Positions 49,984-59,525 of a stretch of 64,000 nucleotides of DNA are shown one piece after another. This DNA is from Streptomyces erythrochromogenes (GTDB taxonomy: Bacteria > Actinomycetota > Actinomycetes > Streptomycetales > Streptomycetaceae), in contig NZ_CP108036.1 of assembly GCF_036170895.1 (NCBI RefSeq), positions 2,170,001-2,234,000 on the forward strand, written 5' to 3'. Positions within the stretch are counted from its first letter, which is position 1. Each line of letters begins with the position of its first letter. Position numbers and translations under genes: made by a program. The notes under the pieces are model-generated. The model saw nothing but the letters and a program-made list of their open reading frames with translations. It was not told the DNA's origin and did not search any database.

Positions 49984-52900
49984 TCACCCGAAGAAGACCC
50001 TCGTGGACGACGGCAGCAGCTCGACGCCGCGGACCCGGTCCCGGCTCGCGAGGAGCTGAATCTCCTTCAGGCCGGGGAGTGCGCCCAGCGGCCCGATGTC
50101 GATGCCGGTGTCGCCCTCCGGCTTGTACTTCCCCGGCAAGCGGCACTCCCCGAGCCCGGGAAAGGCCAGCGGCAGCCGCCGGATCACCATCCGCAGCACC
50201 TTCTCCCCGCACGTACCGTCCAGGGTGAGGCTGTGCACACCCGGGAGCGTCATGCCCGCCGGCATGGCCCCGATCGAGGCCGCGGACACCCTGAGGCTGC
50301 CGAGGCGGGGCAGGGCCCGGATCTCCTGCCAGTCGGCGGCGGAGGCCGGACTGGACTCGGCGTTGAGCACGAGGCGCACGAGCGCGGGCAGGGAACCGAG
50401 CCCGTCGAGTCCGTGCGCGGGGCTCGTTTCACCGCGCACCAGCAGCCCCCGGAGAGGGGCGCCCGTGGGCAGCGACCGCGGGGACCAGTTCAGACCGGTG
50501 GGGCCGCTGACGGTCAGCACCTCGAGGTGGCCCAACTGTGCGACGGCGCGCAGGTCGAGGTCCGCCCGGCCCGTCGTGATGCTCAGTTGCCGGATCGGCA
50601 GGCCGCCGATCGCGGAGAGGTCCGTCATCTCCGGGCAGCCGTCGATGTCGAGCGTGTGCAGGGCGGACTGCCCCCGCAGGCACTCCAGACCGGACAAGGT
50701 GGCTTCGCTCGCGAACGTGATCGCCTGGAGCCTGTGCCGGCCGAGGTACGCCGCCAGGGCCCCCGGGGACACGCCGCCCCTGACGATCAGGCCCTCCGGC
50801 CGGACGGCGAGCCGTTCCAGCTGGCCCAGCTGGTCCTCGGACCGGACGGTGTACTGCAGACCCGCCGGATCCAGGTGTGCGACGACCTCGTCGGCGTACT
50901 CGGCGCTGTCGAAGCGCGGCCAGGCAAGGAGGAGTTCGGAGCGTACCGGCGGCCAGGGGTGTGCCACGAACTGCGCGAGGTAGGACACGGCGGAGTCCGA
51001 TCCGACCCGGGAGGCCGCGATCACCACGTGGTACGCGTCCATGTCGTCCAGCTTCTCCGGACCGGGGAGCAGGCTCAGGACGAGCGGGCCGACCTTCGCC
51101 AGGGCGCGGGCCTCTTCCGCGTTCGCCGGGGGGATGAGGGTGGCGGTGCGTGCTTCCACGGCCGCGCGCACTTCGGGGTCGAGGGTGGTGGCGTGTTCGA
51201 GGCAGGCGGCGGCGAGCAGGTAGATGCGGGCGCGGGTGCGCTGGTCGGAGGAGTTCTCGCCGCGGGCGAGGAGGTCGCGGATGATGGTGACGCGCTCGGC
51301 AGGCCGGGCGAGGGCGACGGCCATCCGGATGACGTCCTCCCACTGGTCGTCGTCGGCGTGGCCGGTGAGGAGACCGAAGTCGCCCTCCTCGACCGCGGCC
51401 CGGGCGCCGAGGAAGTCCTGGAAGGTGCGGTGGACGAACTCCACGGTGGCGGAAGCCGGTGCCCGCAGGAGTCCGCTGCGCTGGAGGAAGTGGTCGAAGA
51501 CGACGGGCGCCTCGCCCAGGGCGGCCGCCTCCTGAACCGCGGGCAGGGCGCGGGCGATGATCTCCTCGGCGCGGGAGCGGTCCATCTCCGTGCGACCGTT
51601 CTTGATCAGCCAGTACGCGAGGCGTTGCAGCAGGTCGAGTTGCGGCTCCTCCCGCAGGTCCGGGACCGCCATGTCGCGTTCGCGGTCGCGGCGGCTCAGC
51701 AGCATGGAGAGGGCCGCCTCGTAGAGGTCCTTGCGGCCGTGCGGGAGGTAGCCGTTGCGGTCGCGGTGGAGGGCGCAGATCAGGCCGCACAGCAGCGGGT
51801 TGGTGGCCAGGCGTCCGAGGTCGGGCTTGGTGCGTACGGCGGTGAGGAGCTGGCTCTCGTACGTGCGGAGTTTCGCGTCCGTGTCCCCGCCTTCGCGGGC
51901 GGCGGTGTGCCACCGCTTGATGAAGGTGGCGACCTCCGCCCGGCCCATGGCGGACAGGGTCAGCTCGGTGAAGCCCTCTTCTGCGAGCCAGTCCGCGCCG
52001 ACGGCGGAGGGGCGGGAGGTGACGAGCCAGCGGTTGTCCCCGCCGTAGGTGTCCATGAGGTCCCGCAGCCAGCCGCGGGCGCGTTCCCGTTCCGCGTCGG
52101 GGATCTCGTCGATGCCGTCGACGAGGACGAGGCCCCGGCCCGCCGTCAGGATGCGGTGGGCCCATCCGGCGGGCTGCTCGGCCCCCAGCGGGCAGCCGGA
52201 CGCGGCGAGGAAGTCGGCGGGCGCGGGGAGCCGTTCGCCGTGCCGGGTGAGGGTGCGCAGCGGCAGGACGAAGGGGATGCGGTCGTCCAGGTACTCCGTC
52301 TGCGGGGTGAGGTCCTGCCGGGCGGCGGTGACGGCCAGCCACTGCACGAGCGTGGTCTTGCCGGATCCGGCTTCGCCGCGGAGCAGCACCCGGGTGCTCC
52401 CGGCCAGGGCCTGGTCGGCCGCCTGCGGCGCGAGGGTCCGAAAGAGCTTCCGGAGGTGGGAGGCACCCTGTTCCACCAGGTCGACTGCGTGGGTTGCCAA
52501 CGGCCCGGTCCGCGGCTCCCATGCCGTCCCGGACAGCCGTTCCCGCGCCTCATGGCGTGCGATGGATTCCGCCGCGATCACGTCCAGGTCGGCATCGGGT
52601 TCGCCCGGCCCGGCGCCGTCCGAGGCCGGCTGGGCGGTCCTCGTCCGCCCGTAGCGCGGCTGCGAGGTGACCTCCAGGCTGAGGTAGGCCACGCCCAGGG
52701 GCCACCGTGCCGGGGAGTTGATGAGGTCGATGCCGTAGATGGTCAGTTTGCTGTGCTTGTTCTCCACGTACGGGAGGTACTGCTGCTCGAACGCGGTGTC
52801 CTCGGCGCCGGGCAGGGGGGCGCGGCGGATCAGTTCGTCGACCTTGGCGGTCAGTTCGGCGAGGCGGCGGGTCTGCTGGACCAGTGCGTGCGCGACGAAC

Positions 52901-53367
52901 GTCGAGCGTTGCGTGAAGAACTGCAGGACGTGCACGCAGGCGGCCTCGACGAGCCGCTCGTAGAAGTACGTGGCGTCGGCGCTCAGGTGCTTCTCCGGCC
53001 GGCCGGCGGCCCGGCGCAGCTCGCGGGCGAAGTCCGCCGATCCGAGCCCGACGGCGTCCAGGTCGGTCATCGTGAGGTCGCCGAGGGCGTACAGGGTGGT
53101 CGCGAGGGCGTCGATGACCGCCAGCTCCTCGTCCCGGAGGACGGGACGTTCGCCCGTGCGGAGCGCCTGCTTCACCAGTTTGGCGGCGAGGTCGTGGAGG
53201 TCGGAGTCCGTCAGCGAGCGCTTCTCGCCCGTGAAGGACACATAGCCCGAGATGCGGATCGGCCGGTCGACGAGGCCGGCGCCGCCGCCCTCGCTGACGA
53301 ACAGCCTCTTGATGAGGGGGCCGACGGCCGCCGAGGCCAGTCGGATGCCGATGGTGCCGGGCTCCAT
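49984..53367 (-). CDS. NACHT NTPase with leucine-rich C-terminus (bacterial NLR-like)
   Basis: 1127 residues in three parts. The N-terminal 250 residues are an all-helical domain (IRLASAAVGPLIKRLFVSEGG start, DYxER-like YFYERLVEAACVHVLQFF) like those fused to bacterial NACHT proteins. The NACHT module has its P-loop GEAGSGKTT at 331-339 and Walker B LVLVDGIDEIP near 410, with the GIDE signature, followed by winged-helix and superhelical regions. Residues from about 850 are leucine-rich-repeat-like (SALHTLDIDGCPEMTDLSAIGGLPIRQLSI, LGSLRVSAAS, PGVHSLTLDGT). There is no membrane span. Bacterial NACHT proteins of this layout include antiphage sensors; that role is inferred. It lies 64 bp downstream of the asparaginase gene without coupling. 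Confidence 0.88.
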   Translation of the reverse strand: MEPGTIGIRLASAAVGPLIKRLFVSEGGGAGLVDRPIRISGYVSFTGEKRSLTDSDLHDLAAKLVKQALRTGERPVLRDEELAVIDALATTLYALGDLTMTDLDAVGLGSADFARELRRAAGRPEKHLSADATYFYERLVEAACVHVLQFFTQRSTFVAHALVQQTRRLAELTAKVDELIRRAPLPGAEDTAFEQQYLPYVENKHSKLTIYGIDLINSPARWPLGVAYLSLEVTSQPRYGRTRTAQPASDGAGPGEPDADLDVIAAESIARHEARERLSGTAWEPRTGPLATHAVDLVEQGASHLRKLFRTLAPQAADQALAGSTRVLLRGEAGSGKTTLVQWLAVTAARQDLTPQTEYLDDRIPFVLPLRTLTRHGERLPAPADFLAASGCPLGAEQPAGWAHRILTAGRGLVLVDGIDEIPDAERERARGWLRDLMDTYGGDNRWLVTSRPSAVGADWLAEEGFTELTLSAMGRAEVATFIKRWHTAAREGGDTDAKLRTYESQLLTAVRTKPDLGRLATNPLLCGLICALHRDRNGYLPHGRKDLYEAALSMLLSRRDRERDMAVPDLREEPQLDLLQRLAYWLIKNGRTEMDRSRAEEIIARALPAVQEAAALGEAPVVFDHFLQRSGLLRAPASATVEFVHRTFQDFLGARAAVEEGDFGLLTGHADDDQWEDVIRMAVALARPAERVTIIRDLLARGENSSDQRTRARIYLLAAACLEHATTLDPEVRAAVEARTATLIPPANAEEARALAKVGPLVLSLLPGPEKLDDMDAYHVVIAASRVGSDSAVSYLAQFVAHPWPPVRSELLLAWPRFDSAEYADEVVAHLDPAGLQYTVRSEDQLGQLERLAVRPEGLIVRGGVSPGALAAYLGRHRLQAITFASEATLSGLECLRGQSALHTLDIDGCPEMTDLSAIGGLPIRQLSITTGRADLDLRAVAQLGHLEVLTVSGPTGLNWSPRSLPTGAPLRGLLVRGETSPAHGLDGLGSLPALVRLVLNAESSPASAADWQEIRALPRLGSLRVSAASIGAMPAGMTLPGVHSLTLDGTCGEKVLRMVIRRLPLAFPGLGECRLPGKYKPEGDTGIDIGPLGALPGLKEIQLLASRDRVRGVELLPSSTRVFFG

Positions 53368-53431
53368 GCAACCCCCCGCAGCGTAGCGACCGTTGACGGG
53401 AGCCTAACGGTCGCGCACGCCGCCCGGGGCG

Positions 53432-54433
53432 TTACGCCTCGACGAGTACCGGGCCCTCCGGGGTCAGGGAGTCGCGGAGGATGCGGGCCTGTTCCGCGGT
53501 GTCGTCGGTGGCGAGGAGGGCGGAGAGGACCGCGATGCGGGCCTGGCCGGCGCGGAGGGTGCCCGTGGGGACGGCGCCGGCGGCGACGAGGTCCACCGCG
53601 CCGCCGTGCGTGTAGATCTCGGTGACCGGCCCGGCCATGACCCGGGTGGTCAGGGCCACCAGCACCCCGCGCGCGACGGCGGCGCGGACCGCTTCGACGA
53701 TCTCCGGGGTGGCGTTGCCCGCGCCGGTCCCGATGAGGACGATGCCGCGGGCGCCGGCCCCGACGGAGGCGTTCAGGAGCACCGGGTCGGCGTCGGCGTG
53801 GTGCATCACCACGTCCACGCGCGGCGGGAGTTCGGGCATCGCGGGCAGCGGGAGCGCGGCCGGGCGCTGGGGGGTGCGCAGGACGGTGACCTTGCCGAAG
53901 CCGATCTTCCCGAGCAGTTCCTTGGAGGGGTCCGCGAACGCGTCCAGGGCCACGGCCTGCGTCTTCACGGTGCCGCGTGCGGCGTGCACGCGTCCGGCGA
54001 AGGCGATCAGGACGCCGAGCCCGCGGGTGGTGGCGGCGGTGAGCAGTGCGTCGTACAGGTTGCCCGGTCCGTCGCCGTCGGCGGTGCCCATGGGCCGCTG
54101 CGAGCCGGTGAAGACCACGGGGCGCGGGTCGTGGTGGTGGAGGTCGACGAGGAACGCCGACTCCTCCAGGGTGTCGGTGCCGTGGGTGACGACGATGCCG
54201 TCGACGCCGGGGTCCGCGAGCACCTCGTGCACGGTGCGCAGGAGGGTGAGCTGGTGGGCCGTGGTGAGCCGGGGGCTGTTCACGCTGAACAGGTCGATGA
54301 CCTCGACGGTCATGCCCTCGGGCAGTGGCGCCGTGGCGATGACCTCGTTGCCGTCGGCGTCCGCCGCGAAGCCGGAGCCCTGCCAGCGGCTGGCTATCGT
54401 GCCGCCGGTGCTGATGACGACGATCCGTCCCAT
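53432..54433 (-). CDS. L-asparaginase
   Basis: 333 residues. The nucleophile threonine is in ISTGGTIAS (residues 7-15), and the second catalytic set is in VVTHGTDTLEESAF, followed by VFTGSQRPMG. No signal peptide, so probably the cytoplasmic enzyme that hydrolyses asparagine to aspartate and ammonia. It is divergent from an Lrp/AsnC regulator 122 bp away, a pairing that suggests amino-acid-responsive control. Confidence 0.94.
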   Translation of the reverse strand: MGRIVVISTGGTIASRWQGSGFAADADGNEVIATAPLPEGMTVEVIDLFSVNSPRLTTAHQLTLLRTVHEVLADPGVDGIVVTHGTDTLEESAFLVDLHHHDPRPVVFTGSQRPMGTADGDGPGNLYDALLTAATTRGLGVLIAFAGRVHAARGTVKTQAVALDAFADPSKELLGKIGFGKVTVLRTPQRPAALPLPAMPELPPRVDVVMHHADADPVLLNASVGAGARGIVLIGTGAGNATPEIVEAVRAAVARGVLVALTTRVMAGPVTEIYTHGGAVDLVAAGAVPTGTLRAGQARIAVLSALLATDDTAEQARILRDSLTPEGPVLVEA

Positions 54434-54555
54434 GCTGCCTGGCCACCCTTCACTCGCACATATGTACTCAAAGCAGCAATGATAGAGCGATCTACGCGCA
54501 ATATGCTTGCGTCTTCCGCCGGGGTGGCCGAGAAGGCGTGGGTGATAATTGCGCC

Positions 54556-55008
54556 ATGGATGCCATTGACCGCGATATCTTGCGCGAGCTCCAGGCGGAC
54601 GGGCGGCTGAGCAACCAGGAGCTCGCCCAGCGGGTGGGGCTGACCCCGTCGCCCTGCATGCGCCGGGTGCGCCAGCTGGAGCAGGACGGGGTGATCCAGG
54701 GCTATCGGGCCGTGATCGACCCCGAGGCGGTCGAGCGCGGCTTCGAGGTGCTCGTCTCCGTGGAGGTGCGCCGCGACCGAGAGGCGGTCGAGGCCTTCGA
54801 GGCCGCCCTCCAGGACATCCCGGACGTCATCGAGGCCTACCGCCTCTTCGGGAGCCCCGGCTGCCTGCTGCGGATCGCCGTCGCGGACCTGCGCGCGTAC
54901 GAGCGGCTGTGGATCGAGAAGCTGACCGCCCTCACCGGCATCACCGAGGTCAACTCGCAGATCATCATGAAGCGCATCAAGGAGCCGACCGGCCTGCCGG
55001 TCACCTGA
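54556..55008 (+). CDS. Lrp/AsnC family transcriptional regulator
   Basis: 150 residues. The helix-turn-helix (AIDRDILRELQADGRLSNQELAQRVGLTPSPCMRRVRQLEQDGVI, about 3-47) is followed by the RAM ligand-binding domain (LVSVEVRRDREAVEAFEAAL ... GSPGCLLRIAVADLRAYERLWIEKL). The ATG at 54556 is preferred because the domain starts there. Divergent from asparaginase, which is its probable target. Confidence 0.93.
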   Translation: MDAIDRDILRELQADGRLSNQELAQRVGLTPSPCMRRVRQLEQDGVIQGYRAVIDPEAVERGFEVLVSVEVRRDREAVEAFEAALQDIPDVIEAYRLFGSPGCLLRIAVADLRAYERLWIEKLTALTGITEVNSQIIMKRIKEPTGLPVT

Positions 55009-55032
55009 GCGAGGCGGGTGGACGGCCGGAAC

Positions 55033-55070
55033 GCCCGTACCCGACGGCTTCGTTGCCGTCGGGTACGGGC
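55033..55070. terminator. Bidirectional terminator between AsnC and MmpL genes
   Basis: Arms GCCCGTACCCGACGGC (55033-55048) and GCCGTCGGGTACGGGC (55055-55070), 16 bp perfect, loop TTCGTT. Lies between convergent genes. Confidence 0.9.
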
Positions 55071-55102
55071 TTCGCTGTCGTGCGGCGCTGGTGCGCCGGG
55101 GG

Positions 55103-57352
55103 TCAGCGCAGGGCGCCGGACTCCTGCTCACGGCGCTGCTGGGCGGGCACGGCGGGGGCGGTGCGGCTCAGCTTCTCGCCCTCGACGTCCATGTTGGGCA
55201 GCACCCGGTCGAGCCAGCGGGGCAGCCACCAGGCGGAGCGGCCGAGCAGGGCGAACAGGGCGGGCACGAGGGCCATGCGGACCACGAAGGCGTCGAAGAG
55301 GACGGCGATGGCGAGGCTGAAGCCGACCATCTTGACGAAGACGTTGTCCTCCATGATGAAGCCGGAGAAGACGCTGACCATGATGATCGCGGCGGCGCCG
55401 ACCACCCGGCCGCCGTAGCGGAATCCGGTGATCACCGCGTCCTTGGGCTGCGCCCCGTGGACGTAGGCCTCCCGCATGCGGGTCACGAGGAAGACTTCGT
55501 AGTCCATCGCGAGGCCGAACACCACACCGATCATGAAGATCGGCAGCGTGCTCATGATCGGGCCGGGGTGTTCGACGCCGAAGAAGTCCCCGAGCCAGCC
55601 CCACTGGAAGACGGCCACGACCGCGCCGAGGGCCGCGCTCACGGAGAGCAGGAAGCCGAGGGCCGCCTTGAGCGGGACGAGCAGCGAGCGGAAGACCAGG
55701 ACCAGCAGGAGGAAGGCGAGCCCGACGACCAGGCCCAGGTAGGGCAGCATCGCGTCGTCGAGGGTCTGGGAGAAGTCGATGAACAGGGCGGTCTGACCGG
55801 TCACCAGGATCTCGGCGCCGCCGTTGCCCGCCCCGAGGGTGCCCGCGGCGCCGCGGATGTGGCCGACCAGGTCCTCGGTCGCGGTCTCGGTGGGTCCGGT
55901 CTTCGGGATGACGGTGAGGACGGCGGTGTCGCCCTTGTCGTTGGGCGTGGCGGGGGTGACGGTGGCGACGCCCTCGATCTTGGCGAGCTCCTTGCCCACG
56001 CCGGCGGCGGCGGTCGCCGCGTCCTTGGCCTGGACGGTGACCATCAGCGGTCCGTTGAACCCGGCGCCGAAGGACTCGGACAGCATGTCGTAGGCCTTGC
56101 GCTGGGTGGTCTCCGGCGCCATGGTGCCCTCGCCGGGCAGGCCGAGCTGGAGGCTCGCGGCCGGCACCGCGACGGCGCCGAGGCCGACGACGCCGAAGAG
56201 GAGGACGACGAGCGGGCGGCGGACGACGAACCGCGCCCAGCGGGTGCCCAGGTTCGGCTTGTGGCCCTTGGCGGCGCGCTTGTCGGCCTTGCGCTGCTGG
56301 CGCTCGGTCAGCGGCTTGCCGTTGTACTGCTTGCGGTCCCGGCGGGGCATGACCTTGATCGGTGCGAAGCCGAGGAGGGCCGGGACGAAGGTGACCGCGA
56401 TGAGGACGGCGACGGCGACCGTGCCGGCGGCGGCGAGGCCCATCTTGGTGAGCATCGGGATGTTCACCACGGTGAGGCCGGCGAGGGCGACGATGACGGT
56501 GAGGCCGGCGAAGACGACGGCGGAGCCGGCCGTGCCGACGGCCCGACCCGCGGCGTCCTGGCGCTCACGGCCTTCGGCCATCTCGGAGCGGTAGCGGGAG
56601 ACGATGAAGAGGGCGTAGTCGATGCCCACCGCGAGGCCGATCATCAGCGCGAGGGTGGACGTCGTGCTGGACAGGCCGAGGGTGCTGCCGAGTGCGGTGA
56701 TGGCCGCGCCACCGATGGCGACGCCGAGGATGGCCGTGAGCAGGGGCATGCCGGCGGCGATCATCGAGCCGAAGGTGAGGACCAGGACGATCGCGGAGAC
56801 GAGGATGCCGATGCCTTCGGCTCCGCCGCCCGGCGCTCCGTCGACCTTGACGGCGTCGCCGCCGGCCTCGACGACGAGACCGGTCGCCCGGGCGTCCTCG
56901 AGCGCCTTGTCGAGGCCGTCGTGGGCCTCGTCGGTCAGCTTGAGCGCGGTCAGCTTGTAGGTGGCGACGGCGTAGGCCGTGGTGCCGTCCTGGCTGATGG
57001 CGTCGGTCTTGAAGGGGTCGGACGCGGAGACCACGTCCGGTGCCTTGGAGAGGGCCCCGACGAGGGTCTCGACCTTGGCCTTCTGGGCGGGGTCGGAGAG
57101 CTTCTCGCCGCCGGGCGTACGGACCACCACGCGGGCGGTGGCGCCGTCCACGCTCATGGCCGGGAACTTCTCCTTCAGCAGGTCGAAGGCCTTCTGGGAC
57201 TCCGTACCCGGCATCGAGAACGTGTCGGCGGGCGGAGCCGGCGCGGTGGAGGCCGCGAAACCGACCCCGACCAGGACGGCGACCCACAACAGTGCGACCA
57301 GACCGCGTCGCCGGAAGGCGAATCGTCCCACTTTGTAAAGGAAGGTAGCCAT
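55103..57352 (-). CDS. MMPL family RND transporter
   Basis: 749-residue inner-membrane exporter with two repeated halves of about six membrane helices and two extracytoplasmic porter loops. Landmarks are GLAVGIDYALFIVSRYRSEMAEGRERQDA in the first half and GVVFGLAMDYEVFLVTRMREAYVHGAQPKDAVITG in the second, both typical MMPL signatures with proton-relay aspartates. The ATG at 57352 follows AAAGGAAGG. Exports lipids, peptides or drugs in the family. It lies next to the peptide cluster and could export its product, but its upstream control elements differ from those of the cluster. Confidence 0.92.
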   Translation of the reverse strand: MATFLYKVGRFAFRRRGLVALLWVAVLVGVGFAASTAPAPPADTFSMPGTESQKAFDLLKEKFPAMSVDGATARVVVRTPGGEKLSDPAQKAKVETLVGALSKAPDVVSASDPFKTDAISQDGTTAYAVATYKLTALKLTDEAHDGLDKALEDARATGLVVEAGGDAVKVDGAPGGGAEGIGILVSAIVLVLTFGSMIAAGMPLLTAILGVAIGGAAITALGSTLGLSSTTSTLALMIGLAVGIDYALFIVSRYRSEMAEGRERQDAAGRAVGTAGSAVVFAGLTVIVALAGLTVVNIPMLTKMGLAAAGTVAVAVLIAVTFVPALLGFAPIKVMPRRDRKQYNGKPLTERQQRKADKRAAKGHKPNLGTRWARFVVRRPLVVLLFGVVGLGAVAVPAASLQLGLPGEGTMAPETTQRKAYDMLSESFGAGFNGPLMVTVQAKDAATAAAGVGKELAKIEGVATVTPATPNDKGDTAVLTVIPKTGPTETATEDLVGHIRGAAGTLGAGNGGAEILVTGQTALFIDFSQTLDDAMLPYLGLVVGLAFLLLVLVFRSLLVPLKAALGFLLSVSAALGAVVAVFQWGWLGDFFGVEHPGPIMSTLPIFMIGVVFGLAMDYEVFLVTRMREAYVHGAQPKDAVITGFRYGGRVVGAAAIIMVSVFSGFIMEDNVFVKMVGFSLAIAVLFDAFVVRMALVPALFALLGRSAWWLPRWLDRVLPNMDVEGEKLSRTAPAVPAQQRREQESGALR

Positions 57353-57779
57353 AGCGAAAAGAACTCCTGTTTGAATCGGTGGTGCGAGCGGGGTGGTTCC
57401 GGCGAAGTCCGTGAAGGCGGAATCAGGGAAGGCGCGGCCGGGATGGAAGGGGGCGCCGATTCCGTGACGCCATGATGGCACACACATGGCGCCACTGTCG
57501 CGCCAAATGTGAGCCACCCAACTGGAGAGGCCGAAAGAAGCCGGTTGTTCGGCGGTCGTACGGGGCGCTCGCCGGGGGCGCGTAAACCCTGCCGACCTGG
57601 GCGGTCGAGGCCGTGGGCGGCCTTGATACCGGTCAAGGGCCGGGCTCCACCGGCCGGTTGATACCGGCCACCCCTCACGCCGGGACCGCACCCAGCGCGG
57701 TGGCGCCAACCGGGGCCATGTGGCGCCATCATGACGCCACTGCGGTCGGCGGATAACCGGGCCCGGGCGGCCGTTCCGC
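57353..57779. promoter_or_regulatory. MmpL promoter region with repeated TGGCGCCA sites
   Basis: 427 bp without a gene. The 8-bp palindrome TGGCGCCA occurs at 57487-57494, 57701-57708 and 57721-57728 (the last two 20 bp apart), with near-copies CGCGCCAAATG and TGACGCCACTG beside them. A larger similar block, GTGACGCCATGATGGCAC (from 57463) and the reverse complement of 57724-57741, match at most positions. CCTTGATACCGGTCAAGG (57636 region) is a further inverted repeat. This looks like multi-site control by a TetR- or MarR-type repressor that is not encoded here. Confidence 0.5.
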
Positions 57780-58808
57780 TCACGGCCGCGCCTCCGCCCG
57801 GCCCGGCCCCGGCTCGCCGGGCCCCGGCTCGCCGGGCCCCGGCTCCGGGTCGAGGTCCGGGTCCGGGTCGGGATCCGGCACGATCACCGTGCCGACGCCC
57901 TCGTCCGTGAACATCTCCAGCAGGACCGCGTGCGGGACCCGCCCGTCGATCACGCGTGCGGTGCCGACGCCGCCCCGCACGGCGTGCAGGCAGCCGGTCA
58001 TCTTGGGGACCATCCCGTCGGCGAGCTCCGGCAGCAGCTTCTCCAGCTCGCGTGCGGTGAGCCGGGCGATGACCTCGCCGCCGGCCGGCCAGCCCGCGTA
58101 CAGGCCCTCGACGTCGGTGAGCATTACGAGCGCCTGCGCGCGCAGGGCAGTGGCCAGCGCGGCCGCCGCCGTATCGGCGTTGACGTTGTAGACGTGGCCG
58201 TCCTCGGCGCTGCGGGCGACGGAGGAGACGACCGGGATGCGACCGTCCGCGAGGAGCGCCTCGATGGCTCCGGTGTCCACCCGGGTGATGTCGCCGACCC
58301 GGCCGATGTCCACCGGCTCGCCGTCGACCCACGGGACGTGCCGGACCGCAGTGAGGGTGTCCGCGTCCTCGCCGGTCATTCCGACGGCCAGCGGGCCGTT
58401 CGCGTTGATCAGTCCGACGAGCTCGCGCTGGACCTGCCCCGCGAGCACCATCCGGACCACGTCCATCGCGGGGGCCGAGGTGACCCGCAGGCCCGCCTTG
58501 AACTCGCTGGCAAGGCCCCGTCGTTCGAGCTCGGCGCCGATCTGCGGGCCGCCGCCGTGGACGACCACGGGCCTCAGCCCGGCGTAGCGCAGGAAGACGA
58601 CGTCGCGGGCGAAGGCGGCGGTCAGCCGCTCGTCGGCCATGGCGTGCCCGCCCAGCTTGATGACGACGGTGCGGTTCTGGTGGCGGGTCAGCCAAGGCAG
58701 CGCCTCGCAGACGGACCGCGCCTTCTCCAGGGCGGACCACCGACTGGGCATCATGAGAACCTCGTGCGCAGGGGGAAGAGAACGGCCGGCCGCGCTGGCG
58801 ACGCTCAT
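57780..58808 (-). CDS. argB: Acetylglutamate kinase, cluster-associated paralogue
   Basis: 342 residues. The amino-acid-kinase core is complete: [12 protein letters not shown] (48-59), [42 protein letters not shown] and [15 protein letters not shown] 38-residue N-terminal extension precedes the core and the C-terminus has a repetitive tail of DPDPD and PGPGE units not found in biosynthetic ArgB. AAGGAG is eight bases before the ATG at 58808. It stands alone, without argC, argJ or argD, next to an ornithine hydroxylase, so its likely job is to raise ornithine supply for the peptide pathway. Confidence 0.9.
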   Translation of the reverse strand: MSVASAAGRSLPPAHEVLMMPSRWSALEKARSVCEALPWLTRHQNRTVVIKLGGHAMADERLTAAFARDVVFLRYAGLRPVVVHGGGPQIGAELERRGLASEFKAGLRVTSAPAMDVVRMVLAGQVQRELVGLINANGPLAVGMTGEDADTLTAVRHVPWVDGEPVDIGRVGDITRVDTGAIEALLADGRIPVVSSVARSAEDGHVYNVNADTAAAALATALRAQALVMLTDVEGLYAGWPAGGEVIARLTARELEKLLPELADGMVPKMTGCLHAVRGGVGTARVIDGRVPHAVLLEMFTDEGVGTVIVPDPDPDPDLDPEPGPGEPGPGEPGPGRAEARP

Positions 58809-58972
58809 CGGCACAACTCCTTCTGTGGAGGACTCCGGCTCCCGGGGACGTGAAGGACCACGGCACGGGCCGTGGTCGCCCGTCCAGCATTGCGCGCGAG
58901 AAGGCGCGAAAGGAAGTCCGTTCCCGGGAACTCAGGCAGAACACCGTGAAATTGGGGCAGGGTGTTCGCAGC

Positions 58973-58990
58973 CGTCCCGTCAACAGGACG
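58973..58990. promoter_or_regulatory. Cluster operator-like element, copy 1
   Basis: CGTCCCGTCAACAGGACG, an imperfect palindrome in the 362-bp divergent region between argB and the MbtH gene. It matches 16 of 18 positions of copy 3 and 14 of 18 of copy 2. Nearby are GTTCCCGGGAAC (58920-58931) and CCATTAATGG (59101-59110), both perfect palindromes. Confidence 0.55.
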
Positions 58991-59113
58991 GCGGGCGAGG
59001 CGCATCGGCGGGACCGGTGGGCGCCTCATCGACGCACCGGTCTCCACCGGGCGTCCGAAAGGTGCCATGATCGGGCACGGCGGTCTCGCCAACTCCATCC
59101 CCATTAATGGATG

Positions 59114-59145
59114 ACGGTCCGTTCCCCGTCCGGGAAACGGACCGT
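59114..59145. promoter_or_regulatory. Hairpin in the MbtH 5' leader
   Basis: Arms ACGGTCCGTT (59114-59123) and AACGGACCGT (59136-59145) with further CCC/GGG pairing inside. It ends 12 bp before the GGAG of the MbtH gene. It could be an attenuator, or a terminator for an upstream transcript. Confidence 0.45.
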
Positions 59146-59170
59146 GAACGGCTTGAATTGGAGTGGATGC

Positions 59171-59407
59171 ATGAGCAGCAACCCGTTCGACGACGCCGAT
59201 GGCCGGTTCTACGTCTTGGTGAACGACGAGGGCCAGCACTCGCTGTGGCCGTCGTTCGCCGAGATTCCCGCCGGCTGGAGCGTCGTATTCGGCGAGGAAA
59301 GCCGCCAGCTGTGCCTGGAGCACGTCGAGGCGAACTGGACCGACCTGCGGCCGAAGAGCCTGCGCGACGCGATGGCCGCGGACCGGGTTTCCGCCGACGC
59401 CGCGTGA
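59171..59407 (+). CDS. MbtH-family NRPS accessory protein
   Basis: 78 residues, starting [29 protein letters not shown] and containing the family tryptophans (SLWP, GW, NWTDLRP) and the invariant NxExQxSLWP-type segment. MbtH proteins bind adenylation domains of nonribosomal peptide synthetases and make them soluble and active. Its presence signals that NRPS genes are close. GGAG lies ahead of the ATG. Confidence 0.95.
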   Translation: MSSNPFDDADGRFYVLVNDEGQHSLWPSFAEIPAGWSVVFGEESRQLCLEHVEANWTDLRPKSLRDAMAADRVSADAA

Positions 59408-59525
59408 AGTGAATCCGGTATTCCGCGCATTCCGCGGAACAGCCGATGAAGGACGAAGGGTGGGCCCCGGTGCTGGACGAACAGCACCGGGGCCCACCCT
59501 TCGGTCGTGCCGGGGTGAAGCCGGG

